Below, one piece after another: positions 46,303 through 59,099 of a stretch of DNA of 64,000 nt (positions are counted from its first letter, which is position 1; each line of letters opens with the position of its first letter). A program made the translations under genes and the position numbers. This stretch comes from Notolepis coatsorum (Eukaryota > Chordata > Actinopteri > Aulopiformes > Paralepididae): contig OZ020590.1 in the NCBI GenBank assembly GCA_963971535.1, positions 155,789,230 to 155,853,229 on the forward strand, written 5' to 3'. The notes under the pieces are model-generated. The model did not search any database. It had not been told where the DNA came from and saw only the letters and a program-made list of their open reading frames with translations.

Positions 46303-46808
46303 GTGTCCCAGCAGGATATCAGAGAGAGGCTGCCTCTGATCAGCTAATTGGTGCACACCTGGGCCGGTGTGTCCCAGCAGGACATCAGAGAGAGGCTGCC
46401 TCTGATCAGCTAATTGGTGCACACCTGGGCCGGTGTGTCCCAGGCAGGATATCAGAGAGAGGCTGCCTCTGATCAGCTAATTGGTGCACACCTGGGCCGG
46501 TGTGTCCCAGGCAGGATATCAGAGAGAGGCTGCCTCTGATCAGCTAATTGGTGCACACCTGGGCCGGTGTGTCCCAGGCAGGACATCAGAGAGAGGCTGC
46601 CTCTGATCAGCTAATTGGTGCACACCTGGGCCGGTGTGTCCCAGGCAGGATATCAGAGAGAGGCTGCCTCTGATCAGCTAATTGGTGCACACCTGGGCCG
46701 GTGTGTCCCAGCAGGATATCAGAGAGAGGCTGCCTCTGATCAGCTAATTGGTGCACACCTGGGCCGGTGTGTCCCAGGCAGGATATCAGAGAGAGGCTGC
46801 CTCTGATC
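46303..46808 (+). repeat. 66/67-bp VNTR, right part, about 7-8 units
   Basis: Continues the left array directly after the TSD, then passes into unique LTR sequence at CTCTGGAGAACTCCCC. Confidence 0.96.
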
Positions 46809-47302
46809 TCTGGAGAACTCCCCATTTGTTTTTGGTTCTTTGTTTGTCTGGTTGCTGTTTGTTGATTATTTGGTTCTTTGGTCATTTGGCTGTTACTTTT
46901 GGTTCATTTGTTTTGGTTGCTTGTCTTTGCTTTTACACCTACACATTCATGCTGCACATACACTCATCCACACACTGCTGACACACTGATAATCATATAT
47001 ATTGGCTGCTCCTTTATATTACTGATAATAAATTCTTTGTTATTTCTTAAATTGTGCCTGTGTCTCCCTATTCTTGTTGCGAGCTTGAGCCAGTTCGTAA
47101 CACTATACATAGAAATATTCAAACCAGAAAAAATAAATAAATCGTTGTTCACATCACATCATAGAGGTACTGAGTTCAGCTATGATAAAAAGTTTGTCCA
47201 GGGTACATTTCTCAAAATGTTGTACCAAGGTAAATGAGAAACACTCACACCCACATCATCAGAAATATAAGCAAAAGCCCTCATATAAAAATAGGTTATA
47301 AG

Positions 47303-47694
47303 TAGGGATGTCCGATATTATCGGCCTACCGATATTATTGGCCGATATTGGCATTAAAATGTGATATCGGAAATTATCGGTATCGGTTTTCAAAAAAAAA
47401 AAAAAAAAAAAAGATGTATATATATATATATTATTTTTTTTTAATATTTATTTAACCTTTATTTACCCAGGCAAGCAAGTAAGAACAAATTCTGATTTTA
47501 TTTATTGTCAAAAGTATGCATAATGTTGTGTTAATTCCACAACAAGCCAATATGTAATGTTAATTACCTGAAATGATTCAATTTTTTGGGGGAGGAAACC
47601 CTGCATATATCGGTATCGGTTGATATCGGTATCGGAAATTAAGAGTTGGACAATATCGGTATCGGTAAAAAAAAGCCAATATCGAACATCCCTA
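47303..47694. mobile_element. TAGGGATG hAT-like MITE (392 bp), complete
   Basis: Starts TAGGGATGTCCGATATTA and ends ATCGAACATCCCTA, flanked by a perfect 8-bp TSD GTTATAAG (47295-47302 and 47695-47702). The interior is rich in CGATATCGG motifs with a central phrase AACCTTTATTTACCCAGGCA. No coding. Confidence 0.9.
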
Positions 47695-47702
47695 GTTATA
47701 AG

Positions 47703-48276
47703 GATAAACCAAAAATATCTACCAAACAATGCAGGCCAAAGTCCATAAGAACGCTATCATCACTGAGGGATGAATCAGAGGTTTCTTTCAAAGGGTGCGC
47801 CTGTAATTGGTCACCTGATGGATCGATTGATGTCATTGTCAGTTCATCTCATCCATGACAGGTTTGATTCGCCTTCCTACAGGGATCATAGGCCAATCCG
47901 CTCTGCTCTGCCAGCCAGCTGTCCACTAGAGGACTTTTGGCCTTTTCTACAATGGTCAGTGGGGTCATGAGGACCTGGTCAGAGGGCTAGGGAGACCCTT
48001 CTTGACAAGGTCCATGCACCGGTTGTCATTGGAAGGTCAAGGAGAGGAATAGCCTGGACAGCCTATAACCTTTGAATACTATGGGTTGTCTGACTTGTCG
48101 GGGGCTACTGTCAGAAGGAAAGGTACGAATTGTAAGAGTATACAGTATTTGAGAAATACACTTGTTCCCAACCTTCCCCAGAGTCCGATGAGAAGATTGA
48201 TATCAGTTTCATCTCTAGGTGTGTCAATTTTGGAGTTGTTGGAAGTTGTATTTTTTATTTTCACTTTTGATGGAGC
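47703..48276. other. Unassigned stretch
   Basis: No gene or element ends recognised in about 570 bases. Confidence 0.35.
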
Positions 48277-49305
48277 TAGGCTAGCTACTACTGCTTCCAC
48301 TCCTTGTGTTAGCTATAGGCTAGCTGCTCCCTACTGCTTCCACTCCTTGTGTTAGCTAGGCTATAGCTACTCCCTACAGGATCATCCCTATGTTTGTTCC
48401 CCGGGTTCTATGTTCCCCGCTTTGATTGATTAATAGATTGAAATTTTTATAAATTTTTATTATTTTATTAATTATTAATGTCCGCCTTGTTTCGAACGGT
48501 TAAGCTTAGGCCCTCTTTCGAACTGGTTAAGGTTAGAGTTTGGAATCAGGGCTGGTGGTCTAAAATGTTCAATCAATCAATCAATCAAAGCGGGGAACAT
48601 AGAACCCGGGGAACATAGGACCCGGGGAACATAGACATGCTCCCCTCCATACTGCTTCCACTCCTTGTGTTAGCTAAGCTAGCTGCTCCCTACTGCTTCC
48701 ACTCCTTGTGTTAGCTAGGCTAGCTGCTCCCTACTGCTTCCACTCCTTGTGTTAGCTAGGCTAGCTGCTCCCTACGGCTTCCACTCCTTGTGTTAGCTAG
48801 GCTAGCTGCTCCCTACTGCTTCCACTCCTTGTGTTAGCTAGGCTAGCTGCTCCCTACTGCTTCCACTCTTTGTGTTAGCTAGGCTAGCTACTACCTACTG
48901 CTTCCACTCCTTGTGTTAGCTAGGCTAGCTGCTCCCTACTGCTTCCACTCCTTGTGTTAGCTAGGCTAGCTGCTCCCTACTGCTTCCACTCCTTGTGTTA
49001 GCTATAGGCTAGCTGCTCCGTACTGCTTCCACTCCTTGTGTTAGCTAGGCTAGCTGCTCCCTACTGCTTCCACTCCTTGTGTTAGCTATAGGCTAGCTGC
49101 TCCCTACTGCTTCCACTCCTTGTGTTAGCTATAGGCTAGCTGCTCCCTACTGCTTCCACTCCTTGTGTTAGCTAGGCTAGCTGCTCCCTACTGCTTCCAC
49201 TCCTTGTGTTAGCTAGGCTAGCTGCTCCCTACTGCTTCCACTCCTTGTGTTAGCTATAGGCTAGCTGCTCCCTACTGCTTCCACTCCTTGTGTTAGCTAG
49301 GCTAG
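48277..49305 (+). repeat. 41-bp minisatellite, about 18-20 units, with an inserted foldback
   Basis: Units of CTGCTTCCACTCCTTGTGTT and AGCTAGGCTAGCTGCTCCCTA; some have AGCTATAGGC (+2). Broken at about 48380-48650 by the foldback element. Confidence 0.93.
48380..48650. mobile_element. Foldback-like element within the 41-bp array
   Basis: Left arm TTCCCCGGGTTCTATGTTCC, CCGCTTTGATTGATT; the right arm is its inverse, ending in three GGGGAACATAG units. The interior has AAGCTTAGGCCCTCTTTCGA, similar to 41048. No TSD could be fixed. Confidence 0.65.
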
Positions 49306-50499
49306 CATGAACCTGGACCTCTTCTCTGGCGGTTACTGGACACACAAGCGATGAAACTGATATCAATCTTCTTACGTGTATTTGCCTGTGTTAATCATAC
49401 TGTAGCTTGCTGCATAGTGAAATGTCTTTTGTAAATGAGTCGACTGTTCTTACAGGGACGGAAAACAAACAATTATTTATTTGAGGACACAGAATCCTCG
49501 TTCTGTGGTGAAAATCCAGAATGTGGCCTCACATGAGGGGAGATGTAAAATCCGTTTGTGCTGCTCAGAGTTGATGAGAGATTGTGTCCTTGGCGTGGGT
49601 GATGGATTAATTTCTATGATCATGCTAGCCTCTGATTGGGTCACATCTGTCACCAGAAAGCCTCAGCACTGATCGCTACTGACACGAATGCCCTACTTTT
49701 CTTTGTTTATTTACTTAAGATGTGAAATGATTAAAATGCACCCTGTCTGTTTTAATTTGAAGGTATTTTCAGCAATATCAGTTAGACATCTTATTCATTA
49801 GCTGTGACAATGTCACTAACCAACGCTGTCACTCACACTTCACTCACTCGCGGTTCGCCACTCTGCCCCCTAGTGGCAGCTCAGGGGTATGTCACTTTGT
49901 GTGAGACCTGATCAATCCATGCACACAGTCGGAGACATTTCAAAGGGAGACACTGCCCCTAGTGGTGGCTCACACTCATTGCACTTTTTGTAAGACCAGT
50001 TCAAACTATGCAATAATGCTTCTCACCTTTGACACTGTCTGTACTTGTTTTTGTACCAAAACACTTTTCTGATGCACAAAAAGGATATTCAACACGTTCA
50101 ACACGCACTTTTGTAATCAAATTATGCCTGGTAGAAGAAGAACAGATGGCTGATTTGTGTGGCGTGAACACGCAGTTAGACAAACCCGAAAACCAGGTGT
50201 AGACATCCCGACATAATTTCCAAACGTTAATTCGCCCTCGCTGCCCAATGTGCTCCTCAATCACCATGCAGAACGAAAACACACCTCCCAGCAAGACTAT
50301 AGCGCTAAACGAAGTAGAATTAGGTCCTAAAATTAAAATAATAGTGAGCCGTGATTATTATCCAATCACTATTATCTTTCAAAAGGTACGTTATCGGTAA
50401 GAGGGCAAGCTTTTCACATACACCCTTTAATTCAGCCTTGGGTTATCATCACCCACGACTGAGTGGTGGGATTAGATAATTATCATGCAGGTATGTGGA
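49306..50499. other. Unassigned stretch, no supported gene
   Basis: Two related CCCCTAGTGG(C/T) blocks at about 49868 and 49957. The 97-codon minus frame at 50001-50294 is intact but has no recognisable domain. Confidence 0.35.

Positions 50500-50563
<64 letters not shown>
50500..50563 (+). repeat. (CAA)n microsatellite
   Basis: About 21 CAA units. Confidence 0.97.
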
Positions 50564-50564
<1 letters not shown>

Positions 50565-50645
50565 CTGCTCCCTCTCCTCACCTCTCTCTCCTTCTCTTCC
50601 CTTTCAGAGGAGGAACACAGAGGGTTAAAACACCTCTCTCTCCTC

Positions 50646-50999
50646 TAGGGATGTCCGATATTATCGGCCAACCGATATTATCGGCCGATATTGGCATTCA
50701 AATGTAATATCGGAAATTATCGGAATCGGTTTAAATTTTTTTTTTTTTACATTTATTTAACCTCTATTTAACCAGGCAAGTAAGAACAAATTCTTATTTT
50801 ATTTATTGTCAAAAGTATGCATAATGTGTTAATTCCACAACAAGAGATATGTAATGTTAATTACCTAAAATGATTCCGTTTTTTGGTGGGGGAAACCCTG
50901 CATATATCGGTATCGGTTGATATCGGTATCGGAAAATTAAGAGTTGGACAATATCGGTATATCGGATATCGGTAAAAAAGCCAATATCGAACATCCCTA
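50646..50999. mobile_element. TAGGGATG hAT-like MITE (354 bp), second copy
   Basis: Same ends and interior as 47303-47694. Flanks are a 20-base near-duplication (GTTAAAAC... before, GTTAAAAT... after, both ending CCTCTCTCCTC) rather than an 8-bp TSD. Confidence 0.85.
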
Positions 51000-51004
51000 G
51001 TTAA

Positions 51005-51172
51005 AATGCCTCTCTCCTCCTCCTCTCTCCTCCTCTCTCCTCTCTCCCTCTCTACCTCTCTCCTCCTCTCCCTCTCTCCTCCTCTCTCCCTCTCTCCTCC
51101 TCTCTCCCTCTCTCATCCTCTCCTCCTCTCTCCCTCTCTCCTCCTCTCTCCTCCTCTCTCCTCCTCTCAGCA
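51005..51172 (+). repeat. (CT)-rich compound microsatellite
   Basis: Repeated CTCTCTCCTC blocks in about 170 bp. Confidence 0.9.
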
Positions 51173-51473
51173 GATGTTGAAAACAACCCGAGGACAGATA
51201 GACAGGTAATTGATCCTGAGGAGGATTGCGGCGCCGACGGCAGTCGTAGTAAACAGAAGAGACGAGCTGATTGTTCTCCTCCGGGGTGACGTTGGAGACG
51301 TGCCGCGCGCCGGCTGTACGCGGATAAACATATTGTCATCTTCTGATCAGAGACCTTCTTGGTTTCCCCGAGGCGCAGGAAGTTGGAGTTGATGTGTTGT
51401 ATCGTGAGTGTCTTTGTGCGTTGTTGTAACTCACATAGCGTCTCGTGATGATGTAGGCTGTGCTCCTTATGTC

Positions 51474-51496
51474 ATTGATTGATTGAAAACTTTATT
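51474..51496 (-). mobile_element. LINE 3' tail (TCAA)n, left fragment of an interrupted copy
   Basis: GATTGATTGAAAACTTTATT on plus; the copy continues at 52188 after two nested SINEs. Confidence 0.7.
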
Positions 51497-52187
51497 TAAA
51501 AAATTTTTATTATGTTTTTTTTTTATCCACTTTTTCTCCCATTTTTCTATATTTTCTCCCATCCCAATTTCGTATCATCCAATTCAACCCTCCCCTGTCA
51601 CGAACGCTGTTTCTTGCCTCCCACAAGCCGGCTGCAATGTGGACTAAGTCATACATAGCACAAGTCCCCTCCGGTACTTGAGGTAACAGCAGTCGCATCT
51701 TTTCACCTGCGCAGCTCGATCTCTCAGTGGCGAGGAGTAACGCGTGGGAGGCTCACGCTGCCCCGACACTTCCTGATTCTACTGCGCAGGCGCACCAACC
51801 GACCTGTAGGAGTCGCTGTCCACAACGCCCGATCCCCACCCATCAGTTTCCCACCCCCTAATACGGCCAATGTGTATTAGTACGGACGACCAGCTAAACT
51901 GAAAGCAATGTGAAGCGCTGGGCTCGAACAGGCGAGCCCAGCGTCTCCGTCATTCGTGGCGAGCGCCTTGCCCACTACGCCACGTAGCCGCCATTTTTTA
52001 TTATGTTTTTGGTAGATATTTGATTGGTTTTCACCAGGCAGTCCGGTAGAGACTAGAGAGAGAGAGAGGAAGTATGGGAGGATCGATGGGGGAAGACATT
52101 CGGCAAAGGTCACCGGGTCCGGGAGTCGAACCCGGGACGGCCGCGTTGCACCGCAGTGCTGTACGTGGTGCGCCACCCTGGCGCCCC
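51497..52187 (-). mobile_element. tRNA-derived SINE (outer), interrupted by another SINE
   Basis: Minus-strand head GGCGCCAGGGTGGCGCACCA with B-box GGGTTCGACTCCC (about 52118). Flanked by a 17-bp TSD TGATTGAAAACTTTATT (51480-51496 and 52188-52204). A GA tract at about 52050 is part of the interior. Confidence 0.82.
51520..51994 (-). mobile_element. tRNA-derived SINE (inner), diverged copy of the 480-bp family
   Basis: Minus-strand head with GTGGCGTAGTGGGCAAGGCG, body with GACAGCGACTCCTACAGGTC and CAGGTGAAAAGATGCG. Flanked by a 16-bp TSD TTTTTATTATGTTTTT (51504-51519 and 51995-52010), so it entered the outer SINE. Confidence 0.85.
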
Positions 52188-52400
52188 TGATTGAAAACTT
52201 TATTAACAGATTGCAGAATGGGTACAATACAGTACGGCTCAATACAAACAACTGCTAAGAGGATGCAGACCAGAGAAAGACTTTCGTCTTGTTTACATCA
52301 GGGTCCCCCATTTTCAATTCATCAAGACATTTATGACATACAAGACATACAAATATACAGTACTGTGTAAGAAAAAGAGATCATACAAAAATATACATCC
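52188..52400 (-). mobile_element. LINE 3' end, (TCAA)n-tail family, main part
   Basis: Same order as 15767-15900 and 63276-63400. 5'-truncated at about 52400. Confidence 0.75.
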
Positions 52401-52679
52401 GAAGGGGAATAAACTGTACATTGCACTATGTTGCTGCTCTTTTATTACTGTCTATTTAAAAAAATTCTATAATATGTGTGACGATCAAGCCGTAAAAACA
52501 AAGAGGCCTATTGGGATGTTCGACCCTAATATGAATAATGTGATTTGGTCTTACCATAGATTTGGTTCTATGTCTTATTATTATCCCTATCCCTAATTGC
52601 ATATTTCTGTCTATTTTACTCATTTTATGCCCGTCTTTTTTTTTTTACTGCTGCAATTCTTATATATTCTTAGTAAAGG

Positions 52680-53521
52680 ATGTGTTAGAGTATGAGGCAA
52701 TGAGAACACTCTACTGCTCACTCATCTCACCTTATATCAGTTATTGTGTTGAAGTATGGGGGAATACTTATGGGACAAATATAAAACCATTATATATACT
52801 ACAGAAGAGGGCTGTACGAATCACACATAAAGTGAGTTATCGAGAACACACAAATATATTATTTATTAAATCTAGAATAATTAAACTTGAAGACATGGTT
52901 AAGTTTCAAACAATGTTAATTATGTTTAGGGCAAGAAATAATACACTGCCAGAAAAACTACAAAATCTTTTTCATTTAGAAAGTGAGTTTAGTAGGAGAA
53001 AATACAATTTTAAACATCAGTTTGCACGTACCACATACTTAAACAGATGTGTCCTTCAGTTATTGGTGTAAAGTTATGGAATTCTCTCCATAGCGAGCTT
53101 AAGGGATGTAACAGTGTTTATCAATTCAAAAAAATGTATAAAAAAAAAAAATTAGTCAGTATGAAAATCAAAATGTGATCTGAATAGTGAGATCTTTTCT
53201 TTTTTTTTCTCTTCTCTTTCTTTTCTTCTTTATTCTTTATCATTATTATTATTATTTAAATGTTTCTTGTTTAACTATGGATTGTGTTTATTTTATAATG
53301 GTATAAATGATTATTTGTGTAAATAAGGTTATACGCCGACCATTAAGAAAATACATGTTAGTTTAGGAATAAGGGGCAGGTAACAATAAGATTTATTCTT
53401 CTTCCTGCTCCTTTTGTCCATGGAATGGCTATTTATGATTTTTTTTTATGAAGAAACTATGATTGTATTATTCCATGTGGCAAATAAAAACTCTGAACTG
53501 AACTGAACTGAACTGAACTGA
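52680..53521 (+). pseudogene. 5'-truncated LINE with RT C-terminal frame and (GAACT)n tail
   Basis: The frame to 53071 reads LEYEAMRTLYCSLISPYISY, EVWGNTYGTNIKPLYILQKR, KLEDMVKFQTMLIMFRARNN, all typical of the region after the RT core in L2/Rex-type fish LINEs. One frameshift near 53060 moves the terminal GVKLWNSLHSELKGCNSVY piece out of frame. The 3' UTR ends AATAAAAACTCTGAACTGAA with about five GAACT units to 53521. No catalytic core. The left boundary is approximate. Confidence 0.78.
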
Positions 53522-53538
53522 AAGGTGCTATACAAAGT

Positions 53539-53542
<4 letters not shown>

Positions 53543-53631
<89 letters not shown>
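53543..53631 (+). repeat. (ATT)n microsatellite
   Basis: About 30 ATT units. Confidence 0.97.
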
Positions 53632-54010
<379 letters not shown>

Positions 54011-54675
54011 GACCCCAGTGGGCCGCCCCACCCACCCCACCCCGCCCTGGGCCTAGCCTCCCCTGAGCGACCGAGGGCCCAGGTGCCATCCCGGGGTGAG
54101 ATGCCGGGATAATTTGGATAGCCTCTCCGCAACACACACACGCGCCCCCACCCCCCCCACCCCCTCGCACCCCCCCCCCCCGTGGTGGCAGGTCCCGGGC
54201 CTTTGGACATTAGACACTGTCTCATTAGATTTATCTGGATGAGACGGAGCGTCTAATGAGAGGTGGTGTAATGACGAGTAACATCTGATCTCCACCCCGA
54301 TGCAGCGAACAAAACAGCCAGGTATAGAGAGCTCAGGGTCAGGGCCAAAGTCACGTCACGCCCCTCTCCGTGCCTCTGGAGGGATGGATGGGGGGGGGGG
54401 GGGGGTGATGGAGGGGTGGAGGGTGGGTTGTTAGTAAGGGAATCCAAGTTCAGGTCTTCTTAAAGAGGAGTAGGAGGCTGAGGGTGGACTGGAGCGCAGA
54501 TATAATTATTTCAAGAGATTCTCTTTGTCCCAGTCTGTCTTCCGCCATTGACTAAAAACACACTTCTTCAGTCAATATCTGAAGTGAAGAATAAAACGAC
54601 TATTACTACTATATAACTACTATTATCCAACTATACTTGCCTACAGTATATTACTAGTACTACAGTACCTACTAG
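54011..54675. other. GC-rich unassigned stretch
   Basis: C-runs at about 54147-54181 and a G-run at 54390. Cysteine- or glycine-rich frames here are composition artefacts. Confidence 0.35.
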
Positions 54676-55035
54676 TTTCTCAAGTTTCAAGTTTCAAGTT
54701 TCTTTAATAGTTGTCATACAGAAGTACAGAATACTTTTATACAAAATGCTTCTTACTGTTACGCTCCAGAGACTGTGCTAGACAAGATAAGTATCAATAA
54801 CATAGTATAGCATGTAAATTAGAAGTAGAAAATGAGGTCACAGTGTTCAGTATAGACATATGTACAATGTTCGATGCAGAATAGACGTAACTGAGTTACC
54901 ATATAATATACAATAATATGCAGTGTACTAATATACAATACTATATAGTGCAAAGCAGAAATGGGATGAGGTTCAATTTAGGTACAATTTACAGTAAGGT
55001 GTACGAGTTGTAGTGCAATCCTTTATCAATAAATA
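54676..55035 (-). mobile_element. L2-like LINE 3' end, same family as 23315-24220
   Basis: The reverse complement reproduces the 3' UTR of the 23.3 kb LINE (GGATTGCACTACAACTCGTA, AGTCTCTGGAGCGTAACAGT, GACAACTATTAAAGAA) and ends in (AAACTTG)n. Truncated before the coding frame. Confidence 0.85.
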
Positions 55036-55079
55036 AATATAAATTGTGGCATATAAATATAAAGTATAAACTATGCTGA

Positions 55080-55255
55080 TATGTCTTTACTACTATGCAC
55101 TCAAGGCTGTGGCACCCAAGTTCAACACTGTTTGACGAACAATGTTACTGACCCTTAGCTGCCAGAGTCGTACCCTTCCTGCTGATTTGTTGTACGGAAC
55201 TTGTAAGTGGCTTTGGAAAAAAGCTTCAGCTAAATGAGTAAATGTGAATTTAAAT
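55080..55255 (+). repeat. Dispersed repeat with AAATGAGTAAATG ending, copy 1
   Basis: Shares about 150 bases with 60405-60560 (GCACCCAAGT, CACTGTTTGA, GTACCCTTCCTGCTGA, GGATAAA-like ending), similar to the common teleost GGATAAAAGCGTCTGCTAAA SINE/LINE end. Confidence 0.65.
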
Positions 55256-55676
55256 GTACTGGACAATTGAGTCCCTGAGACGAAGAACCATTATTACTCT
55301 GTGTTAAGGTTTCAGAGGTTTTAGATTGACTATACAACTGCAAATACATGTTGGGCTGTCCATACAATTATACAAGTATATGGTTCGTCAGTGGAAAGAA
55401 AGTCTGCTTTTGCTGAGCTGAAACTCACGTACACTTTCCAGTTTCGTAAAGGATTGAGCAAATAAAAGTAATTTTTTTTTTTTATTATTATTATTTCTTT
55501 TTAATATAATTATAATAAAAATTACTATTTGTTTCAACAGGCCTTTTGATCTATCATATAAGCTGTAGTTGCTTTTATTTTCATTGAAGAGACTAAAAAC
55601 TCCCTTAACAAAAAAAAAATCTGACTCATGCATTTTGACGACATGCAAGAATGAATTTGAGAGCTGGACTCCGCCT
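55256..55676. other. Unassigned AT-rich stretch
   Basis: No gene supported. Confidence 0.35.
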
Positions 55677-55790
55677 CACGACATGGTGATCATTATGCCT
55701 TGTTCCACTGAGCCAGAAGGTTTGAGATCTGGATTCCGACCGGCGACATGGTGATCATATGCCTTGTTCCACTGAGCCAGAAGGTCTCCC
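55677..55790 (-). repeat. Tandem pair of tRNA-like heads
   Basis: On minus, CTGGCTCAGTGGAACAAGGC (A-box-like) occurs twice, 65 bases apart, each followed by GATCACCATGTCG and a weak B-box-like CGGAATCC or CGGAGTCC. Probably a SINE head duplication; a functional tRNA fold is not supported. Confidence 0.55.
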
Positions 55791-56734
55791 CCAAGTTTGT
55801 ACTATTTCATCTAAAAAAATTTAAACATTTCAGACAAGCATTTCCCCACCCAGCCAGCTGGGTACCATTACCCACTTACATTTAAATACCAGACAGCTTT
55901 TTAAATTAGGGATATTTCCCAGGTCATTAACATCTCATCAATGATTCATCAACATGCAAATAACCGGTCTGTAATGATACGTTTACTAAATCACAACAGA
56001 TGAAAATCATCAATAACCTTCCTTTATAATCATATTCCTTTGTCGTTTTTTTGTGGCATCATCGTGATCCCACAAAATATGTCACGTAAGGATATCTTTG
56101 CAACACCCATACAAAACTTTATCACACAGTATGTGTGTGACTTTTTAGGATGAATTAATACAAAAACCGAGAGTGATATGGCTCATTAAGTAAGCAGTTT
56201 AGTTGTAAATGAAAGCCTGCATTTAGTAAGACGTTTGGTTATAAATTAGCCTTTATTTAGAAAGCAGTTCGGTTATGAATGAATGACAGCATCTCTATAG
56301 CACAGCTCTATTACTAGGACACAAAGTGCTTTGGAACGACTGCATACATCTTTCACAACGGGTGGCCCCAGCAGGAATCATACCCCTAACCGTGACAGTG
56401 TTAGTGCCATGCTCAGAGTGCCAAGCACAAGACCCCAATGTTATGTTCTTCATAATAAAGACAACAAATGGGCTTCTGACTTTACTGGGCCATTCAATGT
56501 TTGTGTGAGCTCTTACACCCAAATGAGGTTTCATCAAATCAAATGTATTTGTAAAGCCCGAAATCACAAGGTAATGCCCCCATGGTCTGTATGTAACGGA
56601 GGTACCGCGAGTATATCCACAGTCACGATGGACTTCAAGTGTTGTGAAGTGACTGTGGCATGTAGCGGTACTGCAAGTTAAACTCACTCGCCCTTAAAAG
56701 GCACCCATACACGTTACCAAGAAGTGAATTCACC
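55791..56734. other. Unassigned stretch with a tRNA-like fragment and imperfect hairpin
   Basis: On minus at about 56420-56350, GAGCATGGCACTAACACTGT and GGTATGATTCC look like a decayed tRNA-derived sequence. At 56597-56672, GGTACCGCG...ACAGTCAC and GTGACTGT...GCGGTACTG form an imperfect hairpin. Confidence 0.4.
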
Positions 56735-56812
56735 GCTTGGTATAGCGGTCTGCAATGTCGCCCGCGGCGCGGGAGTCCGGGGTTCCATTCCCACTCAGGG
56801 CCAGTCAAATAA
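56735..56812 (+). mobile_element. tRNA-derived SINE head
   Basis: TGGTATAGCGGTCTGCAATG (A box) and GGGGTTCCATTCCC (B box) are correctly spaced. An AATAAATCAAGAAC-type AT-rich stretch follows. No TSD found. Confidence 0.6.
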
Positions 56813-58194
<1,382 letters not shown>

Positions 58195-58200
58195 GACTTG

Positions 58201-58602
58201 AACTATGAATGAACACAACACTCTAACTCACCATCTTTAGATAATGAAGTCCTCAACCTCTACTGTCTTTAACTATGAATGAACACAACACTCTAACTTA
58301 CCATATTTAGATAATAAAGTACTGAACCTCTACTGTCTTTAACTATGAATGAACACAGCACTCTAACTCACCATCTTTAGATAATAAAGTACTCAACCTC
58401 TACTGTCTTTAACTATGAATGAACACAGCACTCTAACTCACCATCTTTAGATAATAAAGTACGCAACCTCTACTGTCTTTAACTATGAATGAACACAGCA
58501 CTCTAACTTACCATATTTAGATAATAAAGTACTGAACCTCTACTGTCTTTAACTATGAATGAACACAACACTCTAACTTACCATCTTTAGATAATAAAGT
58601 TT
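58201..58602 (+). repeat. 70-bp minisatellite, 6 units
   Basis: AACTATGAATGAACACAACA starts at 58201, 58271, 58341, 58411, 58481 and 58551, exactly 70 apart. Confidence 0.96.
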
Positions 58603-58797
58603 GAAAAAACATTGTTCCTGAAAGAAAAGTTTAGGTGCAGTATTATATTTGTGTTTTTGATGTAATGGTAAATAAAAAATAAAAGGTGCTTTGTGTCATG
58701 GTCTCAGCAGTGACTATTAAAAAATGAGATATAGTTACTAAGAACCATGTCAAAACTGAATGTTGCTTTATTATATTACTTCCTATACGTTCTACAG

Positions 58798-58988
58798 TTT
58801 TAAAGGAACCTGCCAACATTATGGGAAATGCGCCGCTTACCGTCAGAGTCGGACAAGAAGTTACATATCAATTTCCTCTCTAGCTTTCTACTGAACGCAC
58901 AGAGAGGAAACTGGCATCTATCTTCTTGTCTGACTCTGGAAAAGAGAGTAAGTTAATTTCCCATAATCTTGGCATGTTGCTTTAAACT
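58798..58988. mobile_element. Foldback MITE-like palindrome (about 190 bp)
   Basis: TTAAAGGAACCTGCCAACAT, TATGGGAAAT at the left is inverted at the right as ATTTCCCATAATCTTGGCAT, GTTGCTTTAA. Inner arms GTCGGACAAGAAG and CTTCTTGTCTGAC also pair. No clear TSD. Confidence 0.7.
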
Positions 58989-59099
58989 GTTGGAAAGAAT
59001 TTGTATGAAAATGAACATGTGAAACAACTTGTACAAAGCAGCACTCTTAACGTGTAAATCCTCCAAAACAGTGGTCAAAGTACTCACTTTCCAGACAAA

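Larger units (their letters stand above)
44382..47102 (+). mobile_element. Solo gypsy-like LTR inflated by a VNTR and a nested LTR
   Basis: Starts TGTGACGACCCTCC and ends GTTCGTAACA, with a 4-bp TSD CTAT (44378-44381 and 47103-47106). The terminal motif resembles the self-priming element's LTR (TGTTACGACC). AATAAATTC at about 47027 is a likely poly(A) signal in plus sense. Most of its length is a 66-bp repeat interrupted by a second solo LTR. Without these it would be about 0.4-0.5 kb. Confidence 0.82.

Noticed and set aside
50001..50294. 97-codon minus frame as a small gene
   Set aside because: No recognisable domain, splice context or homologous copy within the window; left as unsupported.
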